Positions 1 through 11,448 of a DNA stretch of 64,000 nucleotides are shown piece by piece (within the stretch, counting starts at the first letter, position 1; each line of letters opens with the position of its first letter). A model generated the notes under the pieces. It was not told the DNA's origin, searched no databases, and worked only from the letters and a program-made list of their open reading frames with translations. Origin of the DNA: Polytrichum commune. Taxonomy: Eukaryota > Streptophyta > Polytrichopsida > Polytrichales > Polytrichaceae. The position numbers were made by a program, and so were the translations under genes. The stretch covers positions 5,518,501-5,582,500 of the forward strand of contig OX485808.1 of assembly GCA_950295325.1 (NCBI GenBank), given 5' to 3'.

Positions 1-534
1 TTTGCTATATCTTTTTGGCATGGAAGGGAGTTACTAGTGCTAGTAATGAGTCAAGTTTCCATTGGAAGAACAAGACGTTCGCAAAGTGATTTGTATCTTG
101 AGAACAACAACAATATTTTGAAGACAAAATCACAAGGACACTATTTGCACACCAATGCTCGTATATGAATGTGTCTAAATTGATATGTTGTCCAACATAA
201 TACATTTTCTCTTCAAATCTCCACCTTTCTAGTCCTCAAATATTACTACATGATACATCCTCATCAATGATGACTCTAGTGTACATATTTCGATAATTTT
301 ACACTATATTTTACGCCTGCCTATTTGCTACATTCTTTCTATTTCAACATTTGTTGTAACCAACTATGCTAATCCGCTTATCTTCATCTCCCTATATTTT
401 GCCAGTTTTGACATCGTGATGAATAATAAAACTCAAAATTGTGCAATGCCCTCCAAAAAACATAGCTCTTCATCTGCCTCATTGCATTTGCCCCCCTATA
501 CTCTATGCCGATTTGAAGAATCAAAATTTTCATC
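1..534. other. SLAC1 downstream flank, no gene seen
   Basis: AT-rich sequence beyond the stop codon of the minus-strand anion channel gene, presumably its 3' UTR and downstream flank. The short open frames have no recognisable protein features. Confidence 0.5.
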
Positions 535-3500
535 TCACCTTTCACACATGTCGAGAGCACTTGAGCTTTGATTGTTGACAGGGGAGATGGTGAAGAGCTT
601 GCCAAGGTTGGGAGGAAGGGATTTTTCAAACACCAGGTCTGGTTTCACGCATATTGTAAAATCCAATAACCTATTGCTATTCTCTGAAGATTGTGTTTGG
701 ATTGACTGGTCAGACAAATCACTCCTCCTTTTGGTAATTTGGATTTTTCCGTGATGTTTCGTCGCAGTGATGGCTATGGCTATGTCATTGGGGAATAGTG
801 ATCGCCACACAAATGCATGGAGAAGGGTTACACATGAAAGGCCAACAACGGTAATTGAGGCAATGAGGGCAAGAGAGACTGCGAGTCCCCTTGTAATATT
901 GCTCGGCACCGCTTCTGCATAATGGATGGAGGCTATGGCAGCTGCCGACATGGGAAATGTGTAAGCCCACCACGCAATGGAAAATCTGCACAGATAGATG
1001 AAAAGAAAAAGATAAATCATCATTGATTGTTTGACATGTTAAGGAACCTTATAAGACAAGATGATCCTCACCAAGGAAAATAATCAAGCAAACAAGAAGG
1101 TAGATGGGTATTCAAAGGTTGATTTTTCCAACTAGTCCACTTCTCATAGGATATAAACCACGCAATTAGTACAGGATGGTTAGCAAATCCAAGTCAAGGT
1201 GTAACCACTTTTCCTCATAAATTTCAAAGCTCATGTGATTATCTTATTCATTATGAAAGTGAAGATTCTAATGCTCATTAAATTGGTCATTTAGGTCCCC
1301 ATCAATTATGTTTTGAGCTTAGATGGTTATCTTATTTTGAGCATGTAGTCCAATCTTTTTCTAACACGTGATGCATTTTTGAAATCCGTTTCTGGAGCCA
1401 CATCTAACCTCGTATCACTCAAACATAGGATTCTGGTTAAGATAAGTAACCGAATTAGACTTGTCTACCTTACACAACAATCGCATATACAGAATAACTA
1501 GTCACACAGGCACTGATATTGGGTGGACCCTAAGTACCATCACCACTTTTGAATATCTCGGACGGAAATAGATGGCCAACTGGTAAGCTTGGTACCATGT
1601 ACTCATAGATACTTGAAAGAGTCATGAACTTCTGGGGCCCCTGTGTGATAGACAGTAAAAGCTAGAAAGCTGGAAACTGGCATAGACAGAGAGTAACATG
1701 TACCTGGTGCCTCTGAAAAAGTTGAACCGAACTCCCTGAAATTGCACCAAATGCAAAACACCTCATGAGTCAACAATTTTGATTTGAGTCCCACATTGAC
1801 AGAAGTTTATGTAAATGAAAACCAGTTTGTATACAAGCACAGGAGCCCTGAAGTTCAACACCTCTGTCCCAATGTCTAGGGTTCTTGCAGACATACCACT
1901 TTCACCAACAGTCCCATTTTACCTTTGTCTTCAAGTGGATGCGTCTAATTTGGAAATTGATTGTAATTGAGCAGCTATATTTGAGTGGTATGTGGTTAGG
2001 TGAGCCTCCAAAAATGGATATCAAAGACACATGTGTTTAAGAAAATTGGACTACATGCTCAAAAAAATAATATACTGTTCTAAGCTCACTAGTCAACACA
2101 GTGGGGGTATCTATATGAGCATTCAATGAGCATGAGAATCTTCACTTTGATAATGATAACATATTCAAAATTATGAGGAAATTGGCTATGGTACTGATAT
2201 GAATTTGTTGACCATCTCATACTAATTGTGTATTTCATATCCTAGGAAAAGTGGCTTAGTCAGAAAAAGTTAACCATTTAAGACCTATCTACCTTAACTA
2301 CTAAACAGAGGTGATGAACTTCAGGGCCCTTGTGAAGAAATGCTATTAAATTGTGCCTGAATTGCAATGGATCGAGAGACTTGTGTGGAAATGCATACCA
2401 GCAACACATAGAGGAAGAGCGAAAGGAAGAAGAAGATCTTGGAGACGCTGCCAAAGGAGCCGATGATATACTTCCATGACACGCTCGCATTGCTAGGAAT
2501 GGCGACGAACAAGAAGTAGACGGGGTGAAGCTCCTTGGGCAACACGACGTTGGTGGGCAATCGTTGGTAGAGCGTGACAAACAACACGAGGTAGTGTGCG
2601 AGCCCGATTGCCCAGAACAGGATGGCGATTTCTGACAACCCGACGATTTGTGCGAGTTTCGCGCCGACGAAGTTGCCGACGACCGACAAGTGTGTTGATG
2701 GGTTGGCAATCTTTGAGAGCCGGCGCTCACCGCCAGATAACCACTGGCCGTAGAGTTTCAGCTCGAGTGCAACAATGGGCACCATCAGAATCACCCAGAG
2801 CGCCGGCCCCACCAAAGAGCCCGGTGTGGCTGCGGCCGCGGGCACACCCTGCGCGAGGAACATGGCTGAAATCCAAGGCGTGAAGAAGTAGTTGACGCGC
2901 ACCGGGTGGTGGAACTCGCGCCTTACGGCCTCGAAGTACACTATACATTTCGCGGCGTAAATGGCCAAGAGAGTCAAGAGGGTGCAGACGGCGAGCCACC
3001 AAATGGCTACATGGATCCATGCGGGGATGTGGAGGAAGCTCATGCATGGCATGGTATGGATGTCTTTCCACATCACACTTTGGCATCCGAGGCCTAAGGT
3101 TATGCGGAAAACTCCGATCGGGACGCGGAGTAGGAACGGCCATTCCTCATCCATGGGCAGAAGCAAGTCTTCCGATTCCTGCGAAAATGTTTTCAAAAGA
3201 AAAGACAACAATATCATCAAACACAAATTTCACTAAAACACAAATATTTTCTACGAATTCGGCTAGATTTTGCAAAGCTGTTACTGCCCAGAGTTTCTGG
3301 AAAGTTCAGGCAGCCCCTACAATCCAGAGAAGATCCAGATAGAACTAAATCAGGGAAGCAAGTCTTCCGATTCCTATCAATTAAATTACAACAATATCAC
3401 ACCACAAATGCCACTAAACAGACAGTTTTGACAAATCCAGCTGAATTTTGCAAAGTTGTATCTGCTGAATTGCTCCCAGAGTTTCTGAAAGCTTCTATCG

Positions 3501-6154
3501 AGAGACTAAAACCCAGAAAAGATGCAGGAAGGAAGAACTCGGGGACGAAGTAGCTGCCTAGAAAAAATTCAGACCGGCAAAAGGATTGTAACTACATCGG
3601 TGACAGTGAGAAGGAGAATCTGTGCATCAAATCAACAGCTTGAAATACTATGAAATTGCAGGGAGGAAATTCTCAAGGGACATAAATCCCACCGAATGTA
3701 TGCAATTCTCAGAGTTTGAATGGAGGTCTCACAGGTAGTATTTTTCTCAAGAGTTACTGGCCGCCAAAATACTACCACCAGGAGGCCTCCTATGCACATT
3801 CAAAGAACGCCACACAAGCACCAAAGATCTTCTGGGTCAGTCAGTGATAAGAATTTCTGGCACTATCTAGGAAAATTTTCTAGGGACTCATTCGATCAAG
3901 ATTCACTGCTCAACCTAGAACTAGCTAAATTGATGCAAAGCTTAAGTTTTGCTTGGTGCTAGTGAGTTTCTGAAAGCTTCCATCTAGCCTCTAAAAATGC
4001 CCCAGAAAAGATGCAGAAAGAGAGTTAAAAATCTCAAGGAATTTGCAAACAAGTAAGAAAGAGCGGCAAAAGGAGAAAAACTATGAAATTGCAGGGAGGA
4101 GATTCTCAAGGGACATGCATCCCATGAGCGAATATGTATATAATTCTCACAGTTTGAATCGAGGTCTCACAGGTGATAATTTTCTCAAGTTTTTACTGCC
4201 CGCCAGAATACTACCATCCGGAGGACTGCGATGCACAAACAACAAACAAAGAACGCCACACAACCAGAAAGATCTTCTAGGTCAGTCAGTCAATCAGTCA
4301 TCAGAATTTCTCGCTTATCAGGAAACTTTCTATGTCAGCAAAGATTCCTTTATACAAAATGAGCTTTGCACATCAGAAGAAAACAAAATCATCAGAAGGA
4401 AATCTGAACAAATGCATATTGTTCCCAAGATCAACAAATCGTCAAACCGGAATGCAAATGCGGCTTCTCTCTCGACGGTTGTTGGTTTGGAAATACAGAA
4501 CTCCAAAAACCTCCAAACAAAAATTCTGGCAGTGGAAAGATTGAACCTCATACAGAGATATTGCAGAGGTTTGAACAAAGCCACACACTCCATTTTCTCC
4601 CAAGATCATCGACATATTATCTACCCAGAATCCAAATACGCTTTCTCGACAATTGTTAGTTTGAAAACACAATTTCATCTCCAAAGCCTCTAAACCAAAA
4701 ATCCCAAAAATCCTCAAAAAAAACTCCAAGCATTTCTGTCAGTCCCGAGATTGATTCAACCTCCAGCAAACCTTGGCAGTTTGGAAATAGAACTCTCCAC
4801 AATTATTGTTAGTTTGGAAACACAAATTCATCTCCAAAAACCTCTAAACAAAAAATCATCTCGGAAAAATCTCAAAAAATCTCAAAAAAAACTCCAAAAC
4901 ATTTCTGTCATCCCCGAGATGGATTGAACCTCCATTTATTCATACCTTGGGAGTTTCGAGCTCCGGTCCCTTGAGAGCGTCGAAGAATCGGCCGGCACTC
5001 ACATCCTTTGCACTCGGCTGCTGATCCTCACTAACCTCGACCTCACGCGGTGCAACAACAGCATGCCCTTCTTCGCATTTCCGCCAGCTGCTCTCCGCAT
5101 GGACGTCGAAGCTCGTCCTGGGGCTCCTGCTGCTCAACCCCGCCGTCCGAAACATCCCGTAATTACCCCGCCGGTTGCGGGACGTCCTGGCTGCCGCCGA
5201 CGTCGGCGACTCGTCGACAACGACGTCCTGCCCGAATTCCAGAAAACTGCGCGGTACTACAAACGGGGACTCACCATCGCGACCGAAAGGCATCAACAAC
5301 GGCCCCGAATTAAACACCGTCGGGTGGAGTGCCTCGTGGGCTCGGACGCCCACCGGCGACGAAGGCTGCGAGTGACATAACCTACTTATGTTGCTCCTCG
5401 AAAACGTCGAGAATGTCGACGAGAACGTCGGCGTCTTCAGATTATTAGCCGTGATGTTTTTGGACGAGAACGTCGGCGTCTTCAAATTATTGGCCGTGAT
5501 GTTTTTGGACGAGAACGAAGCCGTCGACGAGTTTCGTCGGCCGCCAACACCATTCCACAACCTCCACCTCCCCGACGACGGCGGCTGCTCCCCCGGTCCA
5601 CAAATTTCGTCAACAGAATCGTCGAAAGTGTCATCTGCATCATCTGCTTCTCGCTGTTCGATGATTGGGGTCTCCACAGAATTGTTGACTGTGTGCGGCG
5701 ACGAAGCACTTTGGGTTTGGGTTTGGCGGCGACATGGTAAGGGTTCGGATTTTGGGAAGTTTGTCGAGTTCGAGAATGAGAATCTTGAAGACGGCGAGAA
5801 AGTTTGTGATGAGGAGCAGCCTGGAATTATCACATCCGAGTCTGTGGAGTGGCAGAGAGTGGTCATGGAAGTTTCGCGGCGCAGCAAGCTCGCGGGTGCG
5901 AACTTTCCTGGTGTTTGTCTCGAAGAAGAAGAATCTAGGTTGTAGTACTTGTCTGCTGCATCATCGGCATTGAAGAAGTGATCTAATGCTGTTGCTGAAT
6001 CGCCGTCGTCTTGAGGGAACGTGTGTTTTGGGATGTGCAGACGGTGGAGCTCTTGAGCAAAGCGAGACAAGGAGGTGCTCGGAGCAGCAGAAGCACATGA
6101 AGGTTCACCTTCGACAGCTAGCTGCAGATTGAACGCATTGGTGGACATCATCAC
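535..6154 (-). CDS. SLAC1: SLAC1-type S-type (slow) anion channel, four coding exons
   Basis: Plasma-membrane anion channel of the TehA/SLAC1 family, which releases chloride and nitrate during stomatal closure under OST1/CPK control. Exons read on the minus strand are 6154-4946, 3178-2399, 1735-1704 and 985-535; all introns are GT-AG and the joined frame gives 823 residues. Exon 1 encodes a 403-residue hydrophilic N-terminus ending SAGRFFDALKGPEL, close to the plant SLAC1 pre-channel motif; it carries RRETS (about 92-96) and MFRT plus a Ser-rich stretch (about 334-347), where AtSLAC1 has its kinase sites. Exon 2 holds EEWPFLLRVPIG, YFEAVRREF, LKLYGQWLSGG, NPSTHLSVVGNFVGA and LYQRLPTN. Exon 3 has FSIAWWAYTFPM and LHAFVWRSLFPND. 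The Phe of YTFPM (about 684) aligns with the AtSLAC1 gate Phe450 by my recall. The N-terminus is about twice the usual length. The start is the first of three Met codons at 6154. Confidence 0.93.
1080..1435 (-). repeat. Dispersed repeat family Z, copy in SLAC1 intron 3
   Basis: The reverse complement of this segment aligns over about 300 bp, roughly 70% by eye, with 1970-2300 in intron 2. A third copy lies at 9020-9350, and shorter pieces near 25355, 26530 and 27900. Shared blocks include a TTGGACTACATGCTCAA-like string, an AATCTTCACTTT block and an end near ACCCATCTACCTT. It may be a MITE or another non-coding transposon; no terminal repeats were resolved. Confidence 0.65.
1704..1735 (-). 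CDS. SLAC1: 32-nt microexon of SLAC1
   Basis: Exon 2 ends phase 0 at LFLYVLL (donor GTATGC) and exon 3 starts with the last base of a codon before FSIAWW, so about 11 residues are missing relative to other SLAC1 proteins. The minus strand here has a TTTCAG acceptor, 32 nt encoding GVRFNFFRGT plus two bases, then a GTACAT donor. Length, phase and sequence match the ARINFFTGFK segment of AtSLAC1 before the gate helix. Without it the frame breaks. Coordinates were found by inspection; no transcript was available. Confidence 0.85.
1970..2300 (+). repeat. Dispersed repeat family Z, copy in SLAC1 intron 2
   Basis: Opposite orientation to the copy at 1080-1435, so the two form inverted arms around microexon 1704-1735. 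Best-conserved stretches are the TTGGACTACATGCTCAA block near 2048, GAGAATCTTCACTTT near 2133 and ATATCCTAGGAAAAGTGG near 2237. Confidence 0.65.
3484..4330. repeat. Diverged tandem duplication within SLAC1 intron 1
   Basis: About 3484-3963 and 3964-4330 repeat the same order of blocks: CAGAAAAGATGCAG, CTATGAAATTGCAGGGAGGA, TTCTCAAGGGACAT, GAGGTCTCACAGGT, AGAACGCCACACAA and AGATCTTCTGGGTCAGTCAG. The duplication is non-coding and accounts for much of the length of intron 1. Confidence 0.7.
4472..4932. repeat. Three diverged tandem units in SLAC1 intron 1
   Basis: Units near 4472-4551, 4645-4762 and 4798-4932 share a GTTGTTAGTTTGGAAA-type start, a CCAAAAACCTCTAAAC middle, and the last two a CATTTCTGTCA..CCCGAGAT..GATTGAACCTCC end. 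The last unit stops about 13 nt from the exon 1 donor. Confidence 0.6.
5418..5507 (-). repeat. In-frame 45-bp tandem duplication in SLAC1 exon 1
   Basis: Two adjacent 45-nt copies differ at only a few bases and encode FSSKNITANNLKTPT twice, residues about 214-243 of the predicted N-terminal domain. A third partial start (GACGAGAACG) follows. The frame is preserved. Confidence 0.9.
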
Positions 6155-6174
6155 GATGGAAATCGAATTACCCT

Positions 6175-6720
6175 GCTAGCTCACAATACAGAGACCTTCA
6201 CCTTAATACCAAGAGTTTGAGAAACTTATTAACCCCACCGAATGGTCGCCCAAACTCCTCACGGTAGCTCAAATACAGAGACCATCTCCTCACCCGAGAG
6301 AAAAGAAACTCAACCTTGCTGAATAGCCACCCAAACTCCTCGTAGCTCACAACACGGAGACCATCATCCTCAACAGTATAATATTTTTCGGAAACTTAAC
6401 TCCGCTGAACGGTCACCCAAACTCCTCACCGTAGCTCAAGATACAGAGACCATCACCCTCAGCAGCAGAAGAATTTCAGAAACTTAACTCCACTGAACCG
6501 TCACCCAAACTCCTCACGGTAGCTCAAAATATCCCTAACACCGTCACCTCAACAGCCTCCGACGATTTTCAGAAACTTAACCCCACTGAATCGTCACAAT
6601 AGGCTTCTTCCCAAAATCCTCATATCTTAGCTCAAAAACACCTCACTGAGACCACCACCTCAACAACAGATACCAAAAGAAAAGAAAAAGCAAAAAGCAA
6701 AGAAAAACTTAGCCCCACTG
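6175..6720. repeat. 81-88 bp imperfect tandem repeat upstream of SLAC1 start
   Basis: The phrase CCCAAACTCCT recurs at about 6249, 6330, 6416 and 6504, each followed by a GTAGCTCA..ACA(GA)GAGACCATC block and a GAAACTTAAC(C/T)CC(A/G)CTGAA block. About six decaying units end near 6720. The array abuts the predicted ATG, so it is probably leader or proximal promoter. Confidence 0.8.
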
Positions 6721-7596
6721 AAACCCCTTATTCTTCTTCCCACTACCCTGATATGCTTGAGCATCATCCAGCATGAATATCCCCCACGACAGAGTCAATG
6801 TGCATTCGCCGGCCGCATTCGCATTAAACTTCAAACCTTCAGTTACATGATGGAGCTGAGTCTCGGAGGTTAATTGCACCAAAGCTACATACTTATAACC
6901 TCAAGAATCTGACCTGCAGGAGTCAACCCACTAGAACAGCTCGCTAGCCCTCAATGTGTCAACAACTGACTGGTTGACGACACGATCCCTCATAAAACTA
7001 TAACTTCGCAAAAAAAACATCGCCGGGCCCCTGCAGTGAGGAGCTACTTAATTCTAAGTTTTGTTGGTCAAGAGAAGACGACAGATTGCACCGTCACGAG
7101 GTGAGCTCCCCAACAACCATGAACCTCTTCACGGGCTCTTCACCAGGCAATTGAAAAGGAAAGATCCGCAGACTCCAGACGGCGCCACGCAGGCACCAGG
7201 AAATGCGCTGACATCAACAAAACAAATGGGACTCTCTGCTGTAGACTCCGGGCTCGCCGGACTCCGATCGGATGGTGGAGAATGATCACCGTAATTATGA
7301 GTATGTGTCCCGTGATACCATTGCCTCGTGAATATGTTTGTGAGAATGCTGAATGAATGGAGTGTGGCCGGAGGTTGCGATTTGTAAGCTTATGATGCTT
7401 CCGAAATTCGTTGGTTGGTTGGTTGAAGGAAAGGTCGAAGCGTCGGAGACAAGGGCGGTGAATGGGATGTGGCGGCCATGCCATGCCACATCCATCACAT
7501 GATGAGTCTCTATGCCATGCCACATCCATCGCTCGAACCCCATGGCCGGAGAAGGGAGTTGTAGATTTATTTAGAGTTTTGTTCGATCGTCACATT
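6721..7596. other. Likely SLAC1 promoter-side flank, no gene recognised
   Basis: Mixed-composition sequence upstream of the leader repeats. It contains a short direct repeat ATGCCATGCCACATCCATC (about 7477 and 7512). Open frames at 7061-7285 and elsewhere lack recognisable features. Confidence 0.4.
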
Positions 7597-7712
7597 ATTA
7601 AGCATTGTGCGTTTGTTCATGTGGGTCCCGTGTATATAACCCTGGGATGCCGTAATTACCATGGCCATATTCTTGGGGCCCACATGAACGAACACACACT
7701 GCTTGTTATTGT
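7597..7712. repeat. Foldback element family X, copy 1
   Basis: The left arm has GTGCGTTTGTTCATGTGGGTCC and the right arm reads as its imperfect inverse near 7680-7712, giving a hairpin of about 115 bp. The same arms recur at 28294-28468, so this is a dispersed foldback MITE rather than a chance palindrome. Confidence 0.75.
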
Positions 7713-7987
7713 TATGGTAGCCAAGTTTTCTTCCCTTTTTAATTTTATCGCACACATTTTTATTTTTATTTTTATAGATTATGTATGGAATCGTACTGTA
7801 CCGTGCATGTATGCATGCATGGCATGTAGATTCTCTTTGACAACACTCTAGGTAAATGTAAGGAAACATAATGACTCTCTATGCCATGACATGCCATGTC
7901 ATGTAGTTGACCTTTCCCATCATGATATGTAGATTCCCTCCTCCTAGTGGTTGTGCTCATCTGGAGGTCACACACCTAATTTGAAAA

Positions 7988-8283
7988 TGTCGGTTTCGAA
8001 ACGGAGTTTGGTGCGACAAGGTGAAAGAATTTTGGCCTTGACGTGTGCCTAGTCTTGGGGAGCTTGGTTTCAACGTTGGTCCCTCTATTATTGGGTAGAA
8101 ATGTTCATTTTCAACTCTCGTCTAAGACATCCTTTTTGTAAGGCTTAAAACTTTTGTTTCCGATTAGAGTTACCAGGGGAAAGGGAAAAAAAATTGAAAA
8201 AATGTAACCAAAAGCAGAGGGACCAACCTTGAAACCAAGCTCCTAGTAAAAATTAGGCACATGTTAAGGCCTAAACCGACCTT
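7988..8283. repeat. Foldback MITE family Y, copy 1
   Basis: About 300 bp with long imperfect inverted arms: GGAGCTTGGTTTCAACGTTGG near 8058 is mirrored near 8223-8248, and GTCGGTTTCGAAAC at the left is mirrored by AAACCGAC at the right. A second copy at 11124-11448 has the same order of blocks. No coding potential; the target duplication was not resolved. Confidence 0.75.
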
Positions 8284-9019
8284 TGTTATTGTTATTATAT
8301 CCTAGAAAAATGTGGTGTGATTAACTTTGACAAGGCACAAAAAATAAAGACTTGGCCTCATTGTTGGGGGGTGGGGGGGGGGGGAGGGCTAAGGGTGAGT
8401 TTCCATGTAGGCTAGTCGCCCACCAGATTCTAGTACAAATAGGGACAAACCCGCCCAAATGTAGAGGGAATATGAAGGGGTAGGGTTCGTATGTGCCAAC
8501 TAGATACTCCCATTTTCTCAAATTTGGGCCCACCTACTAACCTCCTCCTCCCGGTTACCAAGGATGGAATTCTAGACCAACATTGCTTCTTATGAGTCTT
8601 CAAATGATCTTGATTCTTCAATGACTGGCACTTGTAGGTTAAAGATTCTTTAGTGGGCGCATGGAAGTCTAGCGGCCCATGTCCATGGCCCTCCACATTC
8701 TAGCAGACCGCCACAATGTGGATGGTTGGTGGCTTGTGATTAAGTACATGCAAACACCTCCGACTCACTATTATCTAGAATCTAGTGGGCCAGTGGCCTA
8801 CATGGAAACTTGCCCTAAGCCTCAAGCATTCACCCTACCCTACACACAAAATAATTCCAACCAAATTAAAGCTACCCTTGACTTCCCCCCCCCCCCCCCC
8901 CCACACACACACCCACCCACCCACCCACCCACCAGCTTGTGAAGGTGAAGGAGAGACCAAAAATGGTCTTTTAGGCACTTAGGGGTTAAGGTAGACATGC
9001 GTAATTTGGTTATCTTTAC
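8284..9019. other. No gene; low-complexity tracts
   Basis: Holds a G-rich run at about 8366-8384 and a C tract of 18 at 8885-8902, followed by CA and CCCA repeats to about 8933. Nothing else recognised. Confidence 0.6.
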
Positions 9020-9350
9020 TGGACCCATATATTTTGGATTGCATGTGGTGTGCATCCAAAAGCAACACCCAAAATACATCTACTTATTAGATATTGGACT
9101 AAGTGCTCAAATATGTTAACCAATCTAGAGTGAACAATCAACATAATTGTCTTCACTTTAATAATAAATGACACAATATTCATATGAGCTCCAAAAATTG
9201 TGAGGAAAGTTGCTATGGTCTCGATACGGATGTGTTCACCATCTCGCTCTAATCAAGTGTTCCATATCCTAAGAGAAGTGGGCTAGCTGGAAATAATAAT
9301 AATAATAATAATAATCATTCAAGACCCATCTATCTTAGTCCCCTATCAAA
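9020..9350 (+). repeat. Dispersed repeat family Z, third copy
   Basis: Same orientation as the SLAC1 intron 2 copy: TATTGGACTAAGTGCTCAAA, GTCTTCACTTTAATAAT, GAGGAAAGTTGCTATGGT and a CATATCCTAAGAGAAGTGG block in the same order. An AAT trinucleotide run (about 9297-9316) interrupts the distal end. Confidence 0.65.
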
Positions 9351-9851
9351 ACTTGATTCACAAGCATTGCACTAGATATGGCCCTCCTTAGTGTCACTTA
9401 GATATAAAATATGTGACATTTTGTGGATAACCAAAAAAACACACTCACACAACAATAGGTAGCAAACATGCTCACATGGTTTCAAGTGTTAGTAAGTGAC
9501 GTTGACTTTATCTCAATAATTTGAAACTTTCAAAACTACAAGTCAAACTATTTCATATGTCACGTTGATTAGCTCCTTTAGTATATTACCTCTATTTATG
9601 GTTTTAATATTACCATGGTATATTTATGTCTAATTGATATTACATAATCTATAAATAGTTCAATGTAATTTCATATTTGGGTGCATGAGTTTAAACATGG
9701 TCAATTGGAAGCTTTGGCCCATTGCATTAATCTTCATAAATATAATATAGTCAAAATGTGTTCAAGCAAACAGTCCACCTCGATAGTATGACCTCAAGGT
9801 AGCTTGATTGCCCTCGGGTATCTCAATCATTGAAAGTGAATGGTTGTTGGG
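9351..9851. other. No gene recognised
   Basis: AT-rich spacer; it ends with the left copy of the 9-bp target duplication (9843-9851) of the next element. Confidence 0.5.
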
Positions 9852-10215
9852 CCCTAACATTACCCAACTCAATACTCTTAACTCCGGCGCGGAGTTCGAT
9901 GCGGCTCCGATGCAGCTCCGGGGAGGTTCGGATGCCAGCTCCGGTGGGTCCATTTTTCTGGCCCTCCCCGTTTTGGCTCCTTGATGACTTTTTTTGGTTT
10001 TTTTTGCTAAATTTGGGTTCTACGGCCCCAAATTACTCTAGGAGGCCCCTTATGAGATCAAGTAAGGCCCCACCCAATCAAAAAAATAGGGGGCAATTTT
10101 TGCCCCAACCCACCCGAACCCACCGGAGCTAGCATCCGAACCTCCCCGGAGCCGCATCGGAGCCGCATCGAACTCCGCGCCGGAGTTAAGAGTATTGGGT
10201 TGGGTAATGTTAGGG
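9852..10215. mobile_element. 364-bp MITE with long inverted arms and 9-bp target duplication
   Basis: Inverted arms of about 95 bp begin CCCTAACATTACCCAACTC and continue through a GC-rich CTTAACTCCGGCGCGGAGTT stretch; they match with only a few differences. The perfect direct repeat GTTGTTGGG flanks the element at 9843-9851 and 10216-10224. A 9-bp duplication with long TIRs fits a non-autonomous Mutator-like element. No coding capacity. Confidence 0.9.
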
Positions 10216-10224
10216 GTTGTTGGG

Positions 10225-11123
10225 GGGCTTAGGATTCATGGCGGCAATGTTAAGGGGTTTGATAGAAATTTGTCCATGGATTAAAGGTCATTAAAGGTAA
10301 ATTCTTTATGAGCTTATTTGGGGATTGACATTTTTTTATAATAGGATGAGATGCATTACACATCTATGTGTTTGGGTGAGAGTTGAGCTTCCTTTCATGT
10401 TTAAGAACTAGAATAAAAAAATAGCTTCAACCTAGGGTTTCCCTAGATTACATGCTTGAGCATCAATTGGGGATTGGGGCTTGGGGCTTGTGCATGTTAA
10501 ATTGGATTGCTACATGGCAACAACTAGAGATAGATGGCGGCATCTTCTAGGATGATTAACTTAATAATTATAAATTATCAAAACGTCTACCAACATGGTT
10601 GATGTTCACTTAACTTAGTTGCTCAAGTCAATGACAGTTGTTCATTGGCCACAATGCCATGGCATGACCCTTGTCAAGATCCAACTCCTATTTCCCTAAC
10701 ATAAAAATCCATATTATACTAGGGCTCACAACCATAAACAAGTTAGGGAAGGATGATGCCCTCATGATAAACATGTTCGTGGTATCAAGTGTAATGCTCA
10801 CTATTTTGCGAGGGCCATTTGCTACATTCTACACTCGTCATGTTTGTGTCCAATGAAGACACAACACATGAGCAAGATCTAAGATGCTACAAATGATGAG
10901 GTCCTTGTGATGCTTATCACTATAGTCAAGAATGGCGATACTATACAGTCATGGCAACAACATGGATATTCCCAAGCCATCCCATGCAACTTCTAGTTGT
11001 TCGCATTTTAATATATTAGGATTAATTTCCTTGTGAGGATGGCAAATGGGCCAAATACCAACATGTAGGGATACATATTTGCTACTTGGTCTCTCGCTTT
11101 GATGTGGCCCCACTTTACACTTG
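10225..11123. other. No gene recognised
   Basis: AT-rich sequence with scattered short open frames and no recognisable protein or repeat structure. Confidence 0.5.
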
Positions 11124-11448
11124 TATGCCAGTTTTGAAACGGAAGTTTGGTAAAACAAGGTAAATAAATTTTGTGTGTGAAATGCGATGAACTTCGAGAA
11201 GCTTGGTTTCAAGGTCGGTCCCTCTTTTTTGAGGTTTGAAATGTCCACGTTGAACTCTGATCCATCCTGGTAGTTTTGCAAGGTTTAAAACTTCCGCTTC
11301 CGATTGGAGTTGGAAATGGACAATTCTAATCAAAAAGAAAAGAAAATTACCAACCTTAAAACCAAGCTCCTCGAAGCTACCCTGCACATGTGAGGGCCAA
11401 AATTATTTTACCATGGCTTACCAATCTCCATTTCAAAACTGGCGTTTT
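11124..11448. repeat. Foldback MITE family Y, copy 2
   Basis: The left arm carries CCAGTTTTGAAACGGA and AGAAGCTTGGTTTCAAGGTC; the right arm inverts both, ending near ATTTCAAAACTGG. Layout is the same as at 7988-8283. Confidence 0.75.

Noticed and set aside
2278-3342. Overlapping open frames on both strands across SLAC1 exon 2
   Set aside because: They are shadows of the GC-rich channel exon; only the minus-strand frame shows channel motifs and splice sites.
5050-5973. Plus-strand open frames opposite SLAC1 exon 1 (e.g. 5388-5945)
   Set aside because: The minus-strand frame has SLAC1 landmarks and joins in phase with exon 2; the plus-strand frames are compositional mirrors.
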